This document shows positions 7,841 to 16,951 of a DNA stretch of 64,000 nt, one piece after another; within the stretch, counting starts at the first letter, position 1, and every line of letters begins with the position of its first letter. Both the position numbers and the translations under genes were made by a program. Location of the stretch: the NCBI GenBank assembly GCA_020853755.1, contig JADYYG010000062.1, positions 1-64,000 of the forward strand. Direction: 5' to 3'. The stretch is from Dehalococcoidia bacterium. Its GTDB lineage: Bacteria > Chloroflexota > Dehalococcoidia > Tepidiformales > Tepidiformaceae. The notes below the pieces were generated by a model, which ran no database searches, was not told the DNA's origin, and worked only from the letters and a program-made list of their open reading frames with translations.

Positions 7841-8863
7841 ATGTCCCAACCAAGGGCCGTACTTGCAGGGGACCAGCGCGCGCTGGAGATGAAGGTGTTG
7901 CTGCTGCAGAGCAGCATCGCCGGATTCTTCGTGGTTGGCGCGCTCCTTGGCTGGTTCGGCGGGAACCGGGCTGAACTCGGCGCGGTGTGGGTCGGGAGCT
8001 ACCACATTGTCCATGCCGTCTACGTCCTGAAATGGCGCATCCCGGGGCGGCCGAGCCACCTGGTCGAATTCGCAACGCCATTGCTGGACGTCTCCTGCAT
8101 CACCACCGCCTGGATTGTTCTCGGCGACGTGCAGTCACCGTTCTGGGCCGTCTATCTGTACGCGCTCGTCGGCTACGGCCGCCGCTTCATCGGGGCGCGG
8201 TACGCGGTGCTCGCCGGTTACATCGTGGTGAACCTCGTCTTCGCACGGACCATCATCGCGACGGACACGCCTGGGACCGCGCTGTTCAATGCAAGCCTGC
8301 TGACGATGGTGGTGCTGGTGCTGGCGGTGGCTTCGCTTTCGCACGCGATCGGGACAGCGTGGCGCAAGGCCGAACACCGCGCGCGCGCCCTCTCCGAACT
8401 CGACCCGCTGACCGGCATCGCGAACCGCCGCGTCTTCCTCGAACGCCTGGATGCGCTGGCCGGCGACGCCTCGGCGCGGTTCGCGGTGCTGATGCTCGAC
8501 CTCGACGACTTCAAGCGGCTGAACGACGCGCACGGCCATCTCTACGGCGACCGGGTGCTCGAACAGGTCGCGCACATCCTGCGTGACCGGTCCCAGGGCA
8601 TGGGCGAAGTGGCCCGGTACGGTGGCGAGGAGTTCGTGGTGATGCTGCCGGGGGCCTCGATCGAGTTCGCGGCGAAGACCGCCGAGACGTTGCGCCGCGA
8701 CATCATGGTGAAGACGCCCGCGACCGTTTCCGTCGGGTGTGCCGCGCGTTACCCCGGCGAGCCGGCCGAGGCCACGCTCCGGCGCGCCGATGACCTGCTT
8801 CTCGCGGCGAAGCACTCCACCAAGAACACTGTGCGTACCTCGGATCTTCGCCTCACCGCCTGA
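7841..8863 (+). CDS. Membrane-bound diguanylate cyclase (GGDEF domain)
   Basis: 340 residues. The first about 170 form several membrane helices, and a C-terminal GGDEF domain follows from SELDPLTGIANRR. The catalytic loop is GGEEF at residues 261-265, an active variant, so c-di-GMP synthesis from two GTP is expected. The metal-binding DLDDFKRLND segment is intact. The start is the ATG at 7841, preceded by AAAGGA at 7832-7837. The 3' end overlaps the convergent DinB gene by 11 bases. The signal sensed by the membrane part is unknown. Confidence 0.9.
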   Translation: MSQPRAVLAGDQRALEMKVLLLQSSIAGFFVVGALLGWFGGNRAELGAVWVGSYHIVHAVYVLKWRIPGRPSHLVEFATPLLDVSCITTAWIVLGDVQSPFWAVYLYALVGYGRRFIGARYAVLAGYIVVNLVFARTIIATDTPGTALFNASLLTMVVLVLAVASLSHAIGTAWRKAEHRARALSELDPLTGIANRRVFLERLDALAGDASARFAVLMLDLDDFKRLNDAHGHLYGDRVLEQVAHILRDRSQGMGEVARYGGEEFVVMLPGASIEFAAKTAETLRRDIMVKTPATVSVGCAARYPGEPAEATLRRADDLLLAAKHSTKNTVRTSDLRLTA

Positions 8864-9389
8864 GCCGCTGGGTGAGCGCAATCGTGCTCAGGTCCGGTCG
8901 CCGGGCGATGGCGCGGCGGATGGCCTGCTCGTGGTCCCCGTCGTGACTCGACCATGCGTGGAGGTAGTCGAGCAGAGTCAGCGTCCGTTCACCGCCTGGC
9001 CAGTGACCCGCGCCCGGCACGACCGCGCTGGCGGCCAGGTCAGCAGGGCCGAGCATCCCGAAGCGAGCGGCCAACTCCATCCTCGCCGCATCCGCCTCGC
9101 GCAGCAGCCCCGTCAGCGTCGCGGCATTCGCGTTGGTGATGGCCTCGTCCCGCCGGTCGGGCAGACCCGCGACAAACGCGGCGAAGTCATGAGAACCGCC
9201 CTCGGAAAGGAACGCCGTGATGACACGGTCGGTTCCGAGAGCGTGCGCGGCGTGGGTTCGAACCGTCCAGCCCCCGCCTCCGTCCGGCCAATCGAGCATG
9301 TCCTCGGGTAGGACGTCGAGGAGGCCACGAAGCTGGTAGCGAGCTGTCTCCGCCCGCTCGAGCAGCACGCGAACGACCGGCAGCATCAT
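8853..9389 (-). CDS. DinB-like four-helix metal-binding protein
   Basis: 178 residues. Helical throughout with histidines placed as in DinB/YfiT-type proteins (HAAHALGTDR in the middle and HAWSSHDGDHEQ near the C-terminus) and the WTVRTHAAH stretch that usually carries the first metal ligand. Members are small-molecule or thiol transferases or of unknown role. Its start (two adjacent ATGs, 9389 or 9386) overlaps the stop of the upstream minus-strand DUF1786 gene, so the pair is translationally coupled. Confidence 0.78.
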   Translation of the reverse strand: MMLPVVRVLLERAETARYQLRGLLDVLPEDMLDWPDGGGGWTVRTHAAHALGTDRVITAFLSEGGSHDFAAFVAGLPDRRDEAITNANAATLTGLLREADAARMELAARFGMLGPADLAASAVVPGAGHWPGGERTLTLLDYLHAWSSHDGDHEQAIRRAIARRPDLSTIALTQRLRR

Positions 9390-10486
9390 GCGGGGAGCGC
9401 GCCGAGCCGGTGGTCGATGGCCTCGCGTGCCTCGGGGTAGACCTCGGCAAATGCACGCACGAGGCCGAAGCAACCGCTGGCCATCACGTCGCCGAACGGG
9501 GCGGCGAAGTACGGGCGCAGCACCGTGCCCGCGACCTTGCCGCGCTGCGGGCCGGTCGCGGCAATGACCCCGGGCACGCCGCGGACGAGCGAGCGGTCGG
9601 CGTGGAAGGCGCCGTGGCCGTGACTGGAGAAGACCTCCTCATTGGTCAGCGACCCATCACAGAGCCCAGCCACGAAGCGCACGATCTGACCCGCGTCCAC
9701 AGCGCCGGTGTGGTGTTCGAACAGGCTGGCGATGCGCCGCCCGCGCAGGTGGAACCCCAGCAGGTGCATATTGCCAAGGTTCACGACGGCGGCCTCCGGT
9801 TCGACAGCGACGCGCTCATCGTGGAGCGCCCCGAGTGCTGCGGCCGGGCCGGTGTCCATGAAGGCAACGGCAGCTTCGTTCCCTGCCGAGGCCACCATCG
9901 CCCGGGCGCGGGTCAGGTACTCGGGCAGGTCGGCCGGCAGCGTCGCGAAGGCGAGCAGGTCGTTCCGGCGTTCGACCGTGCGGCGAAGGTGTTCGAAGCG
10001 GAAAACGCGGTCCGAGATGCCGGGCGGCGCAGCGCCGTGGTCCAGGCAGCCGAGGGCGATTCCGTCGACGCGGGCGGGCACTTCGAACGCGGCGAGCGCT
10101 GTAGCGATGGCCTGGAGGTCGAGGTCCTGGAGGCGCACGCGGTCACCATCGAGGCGCGCGGCCTCGTCCTCCGAGACGATGCGCACACCGAGAGCCTCGA
10201 CCTGAGCCGGGTCGTCATCGACCGTTTGGGCGGCCTCAGGCGTTGCGAAGGCGGCATACCCCGCCTTCAGGTGGTCTTCGAGTGCCCACGAACAGGGGCC
10301 GCCGCCAGCGACCGTTCCGGTCAGCACCACGGGGCGCCTCTCAGCAGTGGCCCGGCGGATCCGGCGGGCCGCGATCTCGGTCGCCGAAGGAAGGATCAGC
10401 TTCTCGTTGTTCTCCACCGGACGGGCTGGGTCGAACAGGAGGATGTCCTGCGTGCCGGTGCCCATGTCGATGGCGAGGATGCGCAT
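9386..10486 (-). CDS. DUF1786-family protein, putative sugar-kinase/HSP70-like fold
   Basis: 366 residues beginning MRILAIDMGTGTQDILLFD, the characteristic opening of DUF1786 proteins, with an ATPase-like phosphate-binding Gly-Thr-Gly-Thr. Further landmarks are LTGTVAGGGP, NLGNMHLLGFHL and FAAPFGDVMASGCFGLVRAF. The family has been annotated as pyruvate-formate-lyase-activating-like without firm support, and I would not assign a reaction. It is the first gene of a two-gene minus-strand unit with the DinB-like gene and is divergent from the LLM oxidoreductase (75 bases between starts). Confidence 0.8.
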   Translation of the reverse strand: MRILAIDMGTGTQDILLFDPARPVENNEKLILPSATEIAARRIRRATAERRPVVLTGTVAGGGPCSWALEDHLKAGYAAFATPEAAQTVDDDPAQVEALGVRIVSEDEAARLDGDRVRLQDLDLQAIATALAAFEVPARVDGIALGCLDHGAAPPGISDRVFRFEHLRRTVERRNDLLAFATLPADLPEYLTRARAMVASAGNEAAVAFMDTGPAAALGALHDERVAVEPEAAVVNLGNMHLLGFHLRGRRIASLFEHHTGAVDAGQIVRFVAGLCDGSLTNEEVFSSHGHGAFHADRSLVRGVPGVIAATGPQRGKVAGTVLRPYFAAPFGDVMASGCFGLVRAFAEVYPEAREAIDHRLGALPA

Positions 10487-10561
10487 GGCTCCAGTGTAGC
10501 GAGCGCTTGGCCGGTCCATCCGGTACCCTCCGGCCACATACCACCGAATCACGAGGCCACC

Positions 10562-11554
10562 GTGACCCGAAAACTCTCCGTAGGCATTACCTGGCAGTTC
10601 GACATGAAGCGCGAGGACGCCATCGCGCTGGCGAAGATCGCTGATGAGACCGGCATCGATTCCTTCTGGGTTCCCGAAGGCTGGGCCCGCGACGCGTTCT
10701 CGCTGCTCATTTCGATCGCAGAGAAGACGGAGCGGCTGAAGCTGGCGACCGGCATCGTCAACGCCTACTCGCGGACACCCGGGGCGCTCGCGCAGCAGTT
10801 TGCGACGCTCGACGAATGGAGCGGCGGCCGCGCCATCATCGGGCTCGGGGCATCGAGCGCGAACGTCATCGAACAGTTCCACGGAATCCCGTTCCAGCCC
10901 TCGCTGGCGCGTCTGCGCGAGACGGTAGACATCATCAACATGCTGATGCGGGGCGAGAAGCTCGTGTACCACGGCAAGTGGTTCAACTTCGACAAGGGGT
11001 TCACGCTGCGCTTCAAGCCAGTCCGCGAGCACATCCCGATCTACCTCGCGACGCTCCACCCGAAGAGCGTGAAAATGACCGCCGAGATCGCTGACGGCTG
11101 GATGCCTGCGTTCATCCCGCGGAGCGCGCTGAAGGAGCAGATCGACCAGGTTCGCGAATGGTCGGTAGCGGCCGGGCGCGACGCCCGCGCGGTCGAAGTG
11201 AAGGCCGGCGGCGTAACCGTGAGCGATGACCCGGGAGCGCGGGACAAGAGCCGGGGCTTCCTCGCCTTCTACATCGCACGTATGGGGACGTTCTACTACA
11301 ACCAGCTCAGCCGCTACGGCTACGCCGATGAGGCCGCCGCCATCAAGAAGGCCTTCGATGACCATGGCTCAGCGGCGGGCGCGGCTGCCATCCCCACGGA
11401 ATTGCTGCAGGACCTCGGCTTCTCCGGCGACGCCGACCACTGCCTCGCGCGCATCCGCGAAGACGAGGCGCTCGGCGTCGATGTGCACAACGTGACCATC
11501 GACAGCACGGATCCGGTGACCTTCGGGCGGGCGGTAGAAACGCTGCTGCGGTAG
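10562..11554 (+). CDS. LLM-class (luciferase-like, F420-dependent) oxidoreductase
   Basis: 330 residues of the bacterial luciferase-like TIM barrel: N-terminal VGITWQFDMKREDAIALAKIADETGIDSFWVPEG, then LATGIVNAYSRTPGALAQQFATLDE, GRAIIGLGASS and the C-terminal IPIYLATLHPKSVK. This subgroup, close to methylenetetrahydromethanopterin-reductase-like proteins, usually uses F420. The GTG at 10562 is the first start that gives the conserved N-terminus. The substrate is unknown. Confidence 0.88.
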   Translation: MTRKLSVGITWQFDMKREDAIALAKIADETGIDSFWVPEGWARDAFSLLISIAEKTERLKLATGIVNAYSRTPGALAQQFATLDEWSGGRAIIGLGASSANVIEQFHGIPFQPSLARLRETVDIINMLMRGEKLVYHGKWFNFDKGFTLRFKPVREHIPIYLATLHPKSVKMTAEIADGWMPAFIPRSALKEQIDQVREWSVAAGRDARAVEVKAGGVTVSDDPGARDKSRGFLAFYIARMGTFYYNQLSRYGYADEAAAIKKAFDDHGSAAGAAAIPTELLQDLGFSGDADHCLARIREDEALGVDVHNVTIDSTDPVTFGRAVETLLR

Positions 11555-11584
11555 CGGCGCCGAGGCTTCATCGTTGCCGCTTAG

Positions 11585-11598
11585 TTAGCGGTTGCTAA
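11585..11598. promoter_or_regulatory. Short inverted repeat upstream of the phosphodiester glycosidase gene
   Basis: TTAGC (11585-11589) and GCTAA (11594-11598) are perfect inverted copies around GGTT, ending 11 bases before the ATG at 11610. It could be an operator half-site pair or a small hairpin near the start. Five-base arms are weak evidence. Confidence 0.25.
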
Positions 11599-11609
11599 AC
11601 TCCGGGCAA

Positions 11610-12983
11610 ATGCTAAGAAGGTTCGGTGCGCGGCGGGGTGAACTCGCGCAGCCTGCCGCCGCCACTGCGGGCGCGGCTTCGGCGACGCCCGAACCGGAGG
11701 CCGTGGTAAGCGAAACTGGTCTCACCAATGCTGCGGCCCAAGCGGAAGGCGCCGGGGAATCCCGGGCTTCGGGCCGCGGCTGGTTCAGCTGGAAGCGGCT
11801 CATCCTCGCCAGCCTCGCACTGATGTTCCTGGTAGCGGGCGCGGCCTACACACAGAAGGACCAGATCACGCCGAAGGCGGCCAACCTCAGCCGTGCCCTC
11901 ATCGGCGATGAGCGGACGGCGCGCGTGGAGGGCTGGTTCTTCTCCCTCGAAGACCGTTCGAACAAGCTCAAGTACCGCGTCCTGGGCGGCGCGGAAGACC
12001 CGTTCGAGGTCCGCGAAATCCAGGTGCAGTTCGTCCCCCGGGAGGCGCCGCGCGAGGTGACCTTCTTCGTCGGGACCACCCGCCACATCGGCCAATCGCT
12101 GACTGCCGAGGCGCTTGGCCCGCTGCCGCTGACGCCGCCGAAGACGATGCTGATCCAGTCCTCGCCGCAGCCGGGCGAGGGCGTGTGGACGCCGCAGGGG
12201 CTGCCGCGTTCGACGCCTGCGGACACGATGATGACCAAGACGTTCATCCGGCCGGACAAATCGCGGCCGTATGCTTCGGTGGGCATCCTCCTCGTGGACA
12301 GCCGCCGGGTACACCTGAAGATGGTTGGCGGAACGGCGGAGCCAGGCGGAGACCGCGGCGTGCGCGGCCCCGGGATCATCCCGAAAGAGGACTACAAGAC
12401 GCTCCTCGTGGCCTTCAACGGGGGATTCAAGGGGCCGCACGGCGGCTTCGGCATGGTGGCGAACGGCAAGGAGTACATGAAGATGCGCAACGGCCTCGCC
12501 ACGGTCTGTGTGGCGAAGGACGGGAGCATCAAGCTCGGCGAGTTCGGCCGCGACTTCTCGTGGGAAGAGTCGTTCGAAGCCTGCCGCCAGAACGCTGTGC
12601 TGCTGGTGGACCACGGCGAGGTGAGCAAGCGCACGACGGAAGGAAACGACACGTGGGGCTACGTGAATGTGAACTCGTCCGAGTTCATCACCTGGCGCTC
12701 CGCCGTCGGCGTGACGAAGGACGGCAACCTGCTCATCGCGTCGGGGAACTCGCTGAGCGCGGACTCGCTGGCGCGGGCGTTGCACGCTGCCGGCGCTTAC
12801 ATGGCGCTGCAGCTCGACATTAACGGGCCATACATCTGCACCGGGCTGTTCTACCCCCAGCCAGACGGCAGCCTGAAGGCCGAGAAGTTCATGGACTCGA
12901 TGGCGCCGTCCGCTTCGAATTTCCTCGGAACACGCGAGCGGGACTTCTTCTACCTGACCTTCGACGAGACGCGCTACCGCTGA
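11610..12983 (+). CDS. Membrane-anchored phosphodiester glycosidase (NAGPA-like domain)
   Basis: 457 residues. A cytoplasmic Ala/Glu-rich N-terminus of about 55 residues, one membrane helix (LILASLALMFLVAGAAYT) and an extracytoplasmic domain. The latter shows the NAGPA-like pattern: LLVAFNGGFKGPHGGFGM, the ATVCVAKDGS strand, AVGVTKDGNLLIASG and ALQLDINGPYICTG. Family members remove N-acetylglucosamine or similar groups from phosphodiesters, often in cell-wall or teichoic-acid-like polymers. The usual LDGGGS near the C-terminus is LDINGP here. The start is ATG 11610; a TTG 18 bases upstream is in frame but less likely. Confidence 0.8.
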   Translation: MLRRFGARRGELAQPAAATAGAASATPEPEAVVSETGLTNAAAQAEGAGESRASGRGWFSWKRLILASLALMFLVAGAAYTQKDQITPKAANLSRALIGDERTARVEGWFFSLEDRSNKLKYRVLGGAEDPFEVREIQVQFVPREAPREVTFFVGTTRHIGQSLTAEALGPLPLTPPKTMLIQSSPQPGEGVWTPQGLPRSTPADTMMTKTFIRPDKSRPYASVGILLVDSRRVHLKMVGGTAEPGGDRGVRGPGIIPKEDYKTLLVAFNGGFKGPHGGFGMVANGKEYMKMRNGLATVCVAKDGSIKLGEFGRDFSWEESFEACRQNAVLLVDHGEVSKRTTEGNDTWGYVNVNSSEFITWRSAVGVTKDGNLLIASGNSLSADSLARALHAAGAYMALQLDINGPYICTGLFYPQPDGSLKAEKFMDSMAPSASNFLGTRERDFFYLTFDETRYR

Positions 12984-12996
12984 CAGGCGTGGCCGC

Positions 12997-14091
12997 TCAG
13001 GGGAAGTCCTTGCCACAGGAACCTTCAGCGAGCATCCAATAAGCGTGCCAGGAGGTAACCTCGGTCAACTCCTGGATCGACTCCGGTGCGCCGCGGATCC
13101 AGGAGAGCCAGTCACCGCCTTCGTAGGCATAGACGGCCCGAAGACAGGGCAGACCGGCGGTGAGCACGCCGATGCCGAGGTCTGGCGGGGCGACGAGGTT
13201 CCACCCGGCGCTCAGGAAGATCGGGTACTCAGGATAGGGTGACGGCATTACCGGGGCGGTTGGCGTTGGCGACGGGGTCACATCTTCAGCAGGGTAGAGC
13301 GCAGAGATCCCTGCGACGTCGTCGGGTGCCAGGGCGCGGAGCAGGCCGCGGTACTGGTAGAACATCACGGCATCGGCTTCGGCCGGGGTGCACGGCCCGA
13401 ACGGGGATGGACAAGAGTGCTCGAGGCCAGCCATGTGGCCGAATTCATGCAACACGACCGTCCGCCAGTCGACCTTGGTACCGACGCCGAGGAGCGCAGC
13501 AGCCTCGGGGTTGCTGTTCAGCAGCATGTCGACCTCGTGCGCCGCGCCTTTCGAGGTAATGCCGAGGACGCATCCGGCGGAGCAGTCGAGCGACTGCCAG
13601 GAGACCACGTTCTCGCCGTCGGGACCGAAGCTGGCGACGGTGGCGGTGTTTTCGGTGATGCCAGCGTATTCGAAGCGGAAGGACGACGAGGGCACGCTGC
13701 TCCATGCGTCGAGCGCAGCGGTGATGACGTGCGGGCCGACCGAGGCCGGCGCGCCCGAGGGGTTGTAGGCGACACGCACCGGGAGTTCGCCGGTGTTCCA
13801 CTTCCAGGGCCATGCCTGCCACTGAGCGGTCACGCTGTCTTCGGGCGTGTCAGCCACGTGGAGGCCGGTCGCGATGGCGGCCGCCGCCGAATGGGCCAGT
13901 GCGGATGCGGCGGCTTCGCTGGTCGCGGCCACTTCGAAGGTGAGTTCGGTCGAGGCGCCGCCGGGCGCGACTGCGGTGAGCGTGACGCGGTGGACGGGCA
14001 CGCCATGCGCTGGTGCATCGGCGAGGGCTGTGCCGCCGAGAAGCAGGCCCGCCGCCAGTCCAAGCGCTGCCACCAGGGTCCGTCCGTCCAC
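12997..14091 (-). CDS. Secreted matrixin-like zinc metalloprotease with C-terminal GWN module
   Basis: 364 residues. A signal peptide (GLAAGLLLGGTALADA), a pro-region, then the catalytic domain with the zinc site HEFGHMAGLEH at residues 215-225, a complete HExxHxxGxxH metzincin signature. VMFYQY then stands where the Met-turn is expected. A short Ser/Pro/Thr linker leads to a C-terminal module of about 73 residues (292-364) that recurs in three other exported proteins here. Extra cysteine pairs flank the active site. GTG at 14091 is supported by GGGAGG four bases upstream. It lies behind a second matrixin gene on the same strand (68 bases between). Confidence 0.9.
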   Translation of the reverse strand: MDGRTLVAALGLAAGLLLGGTALADAPAHGVPVHRVTLTAVAPGGASTELTFEVAATSEAAASALAHSAAAAIATGLHVADTPEDSVTAQWQAWPWKWNTGELPVRVAYNPSGAPASVGPHVITAALDAWSSVPSSSFRFEYAGITENTATVASFGPDGENVVSWQSLDCSAGCVLGITSKGAAHEVDMLLNSNPEAAALLGVGTKVDWRTVVLHEFGHMAGLEHSCPSPFGPCTPAEADAVMFYQYRGLLRALAPDDVAGISALYPAEDVTPSPTPTAPVMPSPYPEYPIFLSAGWNLVAPPDLGIGVLTAGLPCLRAVYAYEGGDWLSWIRGAPESIQELTEVTSWHAYWMLAEGSCGKDFP

Positions 14092-14159
14092 AAGTCCTCC
14101 CAGCGGCAGCCAGGCCGCCGGGGCATCCTACACGGACACCCCGGCGATACTTCGGAAAG

Positions 14160-15575
14160 TTACGGCTGGAACGGGACGTTGCCGGAACCGGTCGAGATGA
14201 ACCAGTAGGCGAGGCCCTTCTTCAGCACAGGGATGTTGCTCACGAAGCCGGGCGCGCCGGGGACGTAGCGGCTCCAGGTGCGTGTAGCCGGGTCCCACTG
14301 GTACACAATCCGCAGGTTCGGCACGTTCGCCAGCGCAACCGCGGGAGGCACCTCGCCACCCGGCCAGGCGATGAGGTTCGCGCCCGGAAGGATGGGGAGC
14401 GAATTCGTCGGGCTGGACGTCGGCGTCGCTGTGGCGGAGCGCGTCGGGGTCGCCGTCGCGGCCTGGGTAGGCGTTGCCGTTGCCGTGGCGGTTGGCTGGC
14501 CCCCCGCGGCGCCGGTCGGCGTTGGCGTACTCGTTGGCAAGGCTTGCGTCGGCGTGGCCGTCGGCTGGTTGCCGAACGGGGTCGGCGTGCTCGTCGGGAG
14601 CGGCTGCGTGGCTGTCGCGGTCGGCCCGTTGCCGGGCGTGTTCGTGGCGCTCGGAACCGGCGTCGGCGTGCTGGTCTTGGTCGGCGTCGCCGTCGCGGCG
14701 CTCGTGGGGGTGTTCGTCGGGCCACCGGTGGCGCCATAGATGGCGATTTCGCCGTCCCGGTCGTCCTGGGCGGGTGTGCGCTTGTTCGTGCCGCTGGTGT
14801 AACTCGCGTACATCACGGCTGCGCCCTGCCCGGAGTGATTCAGGCCGAGGGCATGGCCGAATTCGTGCAGGGCGACACTCTGGAGGTCAACGCCGATGGG
14901 GTTACCGGTGGTCCAGGCCCAATCGGGGTCGATCTCCATGTCGAACTCGACCGCAGCCTTAAACGGGCTGCCGCTGTTCGAGAACCAGGAGCAGGTGACC
15001 GCGAGGACACTCCCGCTCTGTGCGCCCCAGCCGACGGTGTTGCTGCCATCGGTGCCGCCGCCACAGGCGCCGGTACCGTTCGAAGACGTGCCGCCGTTGA
15101 CGAAGTTGAAGTTCGCGCCCTGGGAACCCCAGGTGCTCGCGGCCTGGTTGAGCGCCAACAGCGCCCCCGCAGCCACCGAGGGAGCCGCGCCCGCAGAGTC
15201 GTACCGCCATGTGGTGCTCCCGGACATCCACTTGAAGCCGCTCGTGACGTAAGCGGCCTCCATGCCCTCGGGCACGGGGACGGCGTTCGGGAAGCGGGCG
15301 GCCATCGCGGCGCGGGCCTCAGCCGCCGCCGCGTCGAAGCTGCCGTCGCCCGGGTCTTCCATCAGGAAGTCGACCTTCACCGTGTACCACTCGCCGCCCT
15401 GTTCGACAAGGAAAACGGTGTCCACCGAACGGAACTCCGCGCTCGAAGCGGCCTGCGCGCCGGTTGCACCGGCGTACACCGACGCGGCGACGCCGAGGGC
15501 GAGCATGCCCAACGAAACCGCTGCCATGGCAAACCGCCACGAGCGGGACCTTCTTCCCCGTACTGCTGCTGTCAC
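14160..15575 (-). CDS. Secreted matrixin-like zinc metalloprotease with long Thr/Pro stalk and C-terminal GWN module
   Basis: 471 residues. Signal peptide, pro-region, then the zinc site [11 protein letters not shown] at 237-247 and VMYAS as a Met-turn candidate. A stalk of roughly 110 residues built from TPTxTA-type units follows, likely O-glycosylated or wall-spanning. Residues 396-471 form the GWN-type module shared with three other proteins of the window. GTG at 15575 is preferred because rc GGGAAGGA sits six bases upstream. Substrates are unknown. Adjacency to the first matrixin suggests joint extracellular proteolysis. Confidence 0.9.
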   Translation of the reverse strand: MTAAVRGRRSRSWRFAMAAVSLGMLALGVAASVYAGATGAQAASSAEFRSVDTVFLVEQGGEWYTVKVDFLMEDPGDGSFDAAAAEARAAMAARFPNAVPVPEGMEAAYVTSGFKWMSGSTTWRYDSAGAAPSVAAGALLALNQAASTWGSQGANFNFVNGGTSSNGTGACGGGTDGSNTVGWGAQSGSVLAVTCSWFSNSGSPFKAAVEFDMEIDPDWAWTTGNPIGVDLQSVALHEFGHALGLNHSGQGAAVMYASYTSGTNKRTPAQDDRDGEIAIYGATGGPTNTPTSAATATPTKTSTPTPVPSATNTPGNGPTATATQPLPTSTPTPFGNQPTATPTQALPTSTPTPTGAAGGQPTATATATPTQAATATPTRSATATPTSSPTNSLPILPGANLIAWPGGEVPPAVALANVPNLRIVYQWDPATRTWSRYVPGAPGFVSNIPVLKKGLAYWFISTGSGNVPFQP

Positions 15576-15732
15576 GGCCAGTCCTTCCCCTTTGCCGCTC
15601 GATTCCGGGACCTCTTTCTCTAAGCGTCGGCATCATTCCGGCGGACAGCACGGTCAGTTCAGGTGGAGAGCAAGGGTTGCGGTGAACGATTCGTGGACGT
15701 GTACGATTGATGGTGCAAAGGGGGGCGCGACG

Positions 15733-16842
15733 ATGCGAGTCGGGACCGTACGAGAACGGAAAGACGGTGAAGCGCGGGTAGGCCTGACCCCTGAAGGGGT
15801 GTTCGTCCTCGCGAGCGAAGGCCACCACGTGCTCGTCGAATCGGGCGCCGGTTTGGCCTCCGGCCACGACGACGCAGCGTACGAAACAGCTGGCGCCGAG
15901 ATCGTCGCCGATGCCGGGAAGGTATGGGACCGCTCCGGTCTGCTGGTCAAGGTGAAGGAGCCGGTGGAAAGCGAATACCCGTACCTTCGCCACACGGGGA
16001 CGCTCTTCACCTACCTGCACCTCGCAGCTGAACGAGAACTGACGGAAGAGTTGCTCAAGTCGGGCTGCACCTCGCTCGCCTACGAATTGGTGCGACGGCC
16101 CGACGGGTCGCTCCCGCTGCTCGCGCCGATGTCTCAAGTGGCAGGCCGCATGGCCGCCGAGATCGGGGCGCACCTCCTGAAGCATCCGGGGCCGGGCCGC
16201 GGCAAGCTGCTCGGCGGCGTGGCCGGCGTGCCGCCGGGCAAGGTGGTCATTGTCGGCAGCGGAACGGTAGCGACTGCGGCTGCGCGCGTGCTCATGGGAC
16301 TGGACGCCCGCGTCATCGTGATGTCGCAGGATTTCCCGCGGCTGGCGTACCTCCAGGAGAGCTTCGGCGGCCGCATCGCGACGCGCGTCTCATCGCCGCA
16401 GGCCCTGGCGGAAGAGTTGCGCGGCGCGGACCTCGCCATCCTCTCCGTCCTCGTTCCCGGGGCCGCGGCGCCGAAGGTGGTCACTCGCCAGATGGTGCGT
16501 TCGATGGGCACCGGCGCGGTCATCGTCGATGTTTCCATCGACCAGGGCGGGGCGAGCGAAACCAGCCGCCCGACGAGCCACAGTGAACCCACCTACGTCG
16601 ACGAAGGCGTGCTGCACTACTGCGTGACCAACATGCCCGGCGCGGTGCCGGCCACGAGCACACAGGCGCTGACAAGCGCGACCTTCCCGTACGTCGAAGC
16701 CATCGCGGAGCACGGCATCGAGGAAGCGCTGCGGCGGGACCGCTCGCTGGCCGAGGCGCTCAGCACCTACAAGGGCCAACTCGTACGGGGCCCCGTAGCC
16801 GAGGAGTTCGGCATCCCGGCGGCGGCGAACCCGTTCCTCTGA
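15733..16842 (+). CDS. ald: Alanine dehydrogenase
   Basis: 369 residues, the standard length. Converts L-alanine and NAD to pyruvate, ammonia and NADH. Family features are the N-terminal MRVGTVRERKDGEARVGLTP, KVKEPVESEY with the substrate-binding lysine region, APMSQVAGRMA, the NAD loop VIVGSGTVATAAARVL and VTNMPGAVPATSTQAL near the end. The ATG follows an AAAGGGGGG tract about ten bases upstream. It is divergent from the matrixin genes across about 157 bases that hold no other gene. Confidence 0.93.
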   Translation: MRVGTVRERKDGEARVGLTPEGVFVLASEGHHVLVESGAGLASGHDDAAYETAGAEIVADAGKVWDRSGLLVKVKEPVESEYPYLRHTGTLFTYLHLAAERELTEELLKSGCTSLAYELVRRPDGSLPLLAPMSQVAGRMAAEIGAHLLKHPGPGRGKLLGGVAGVPPGKVVIVGSGTVATAAARVLMGLDARVIVMSQDFPRLAYLQESFGGRIATRVSSPQALAEELRGADLAILSVLVPGAAAPKVVTRQMVRSMGTGAVIVDVSIDQGGASETSRPTSHSEPTYVDEGVLHYCVTNMPGAVPATSTQALTSATFPYVEAIAEHGIEEALRRDRSLAEALSTYKGQLVRGPVAEEFGIPAAANPFL

Positions 16843-16951
16843 TACGACGCTCGCGGCCGTGGCCCTCCGGTTCAGCGCTCAATTGGCCGTTGGCAACCGG
16901 GCGGGAATCCTCGAAGCTGGTTGGCACTATTCGCAACTGTGGAGAATGCCC

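Noticed and set aside
9250-9265. GGTTCGAACC, a tRNA T-loop-like string
   Set aside because: It lies inside the DinB-like coding sequence, and no acceptor, D or anticodon stems surround it.
9410-10561. Extension of the LLM oxidoreductase by about 380 codons upstream
   Set aside because: It would run antisense through the DUF1786 gene. The family N-terminus starts at GTG 10562.
14250-14740. Low-complexity minisatellite as a separate repeat element
   Set aside because: It encodes the Thr/Pro stalk of the matrixin; similar stalks occur in many proteins here.
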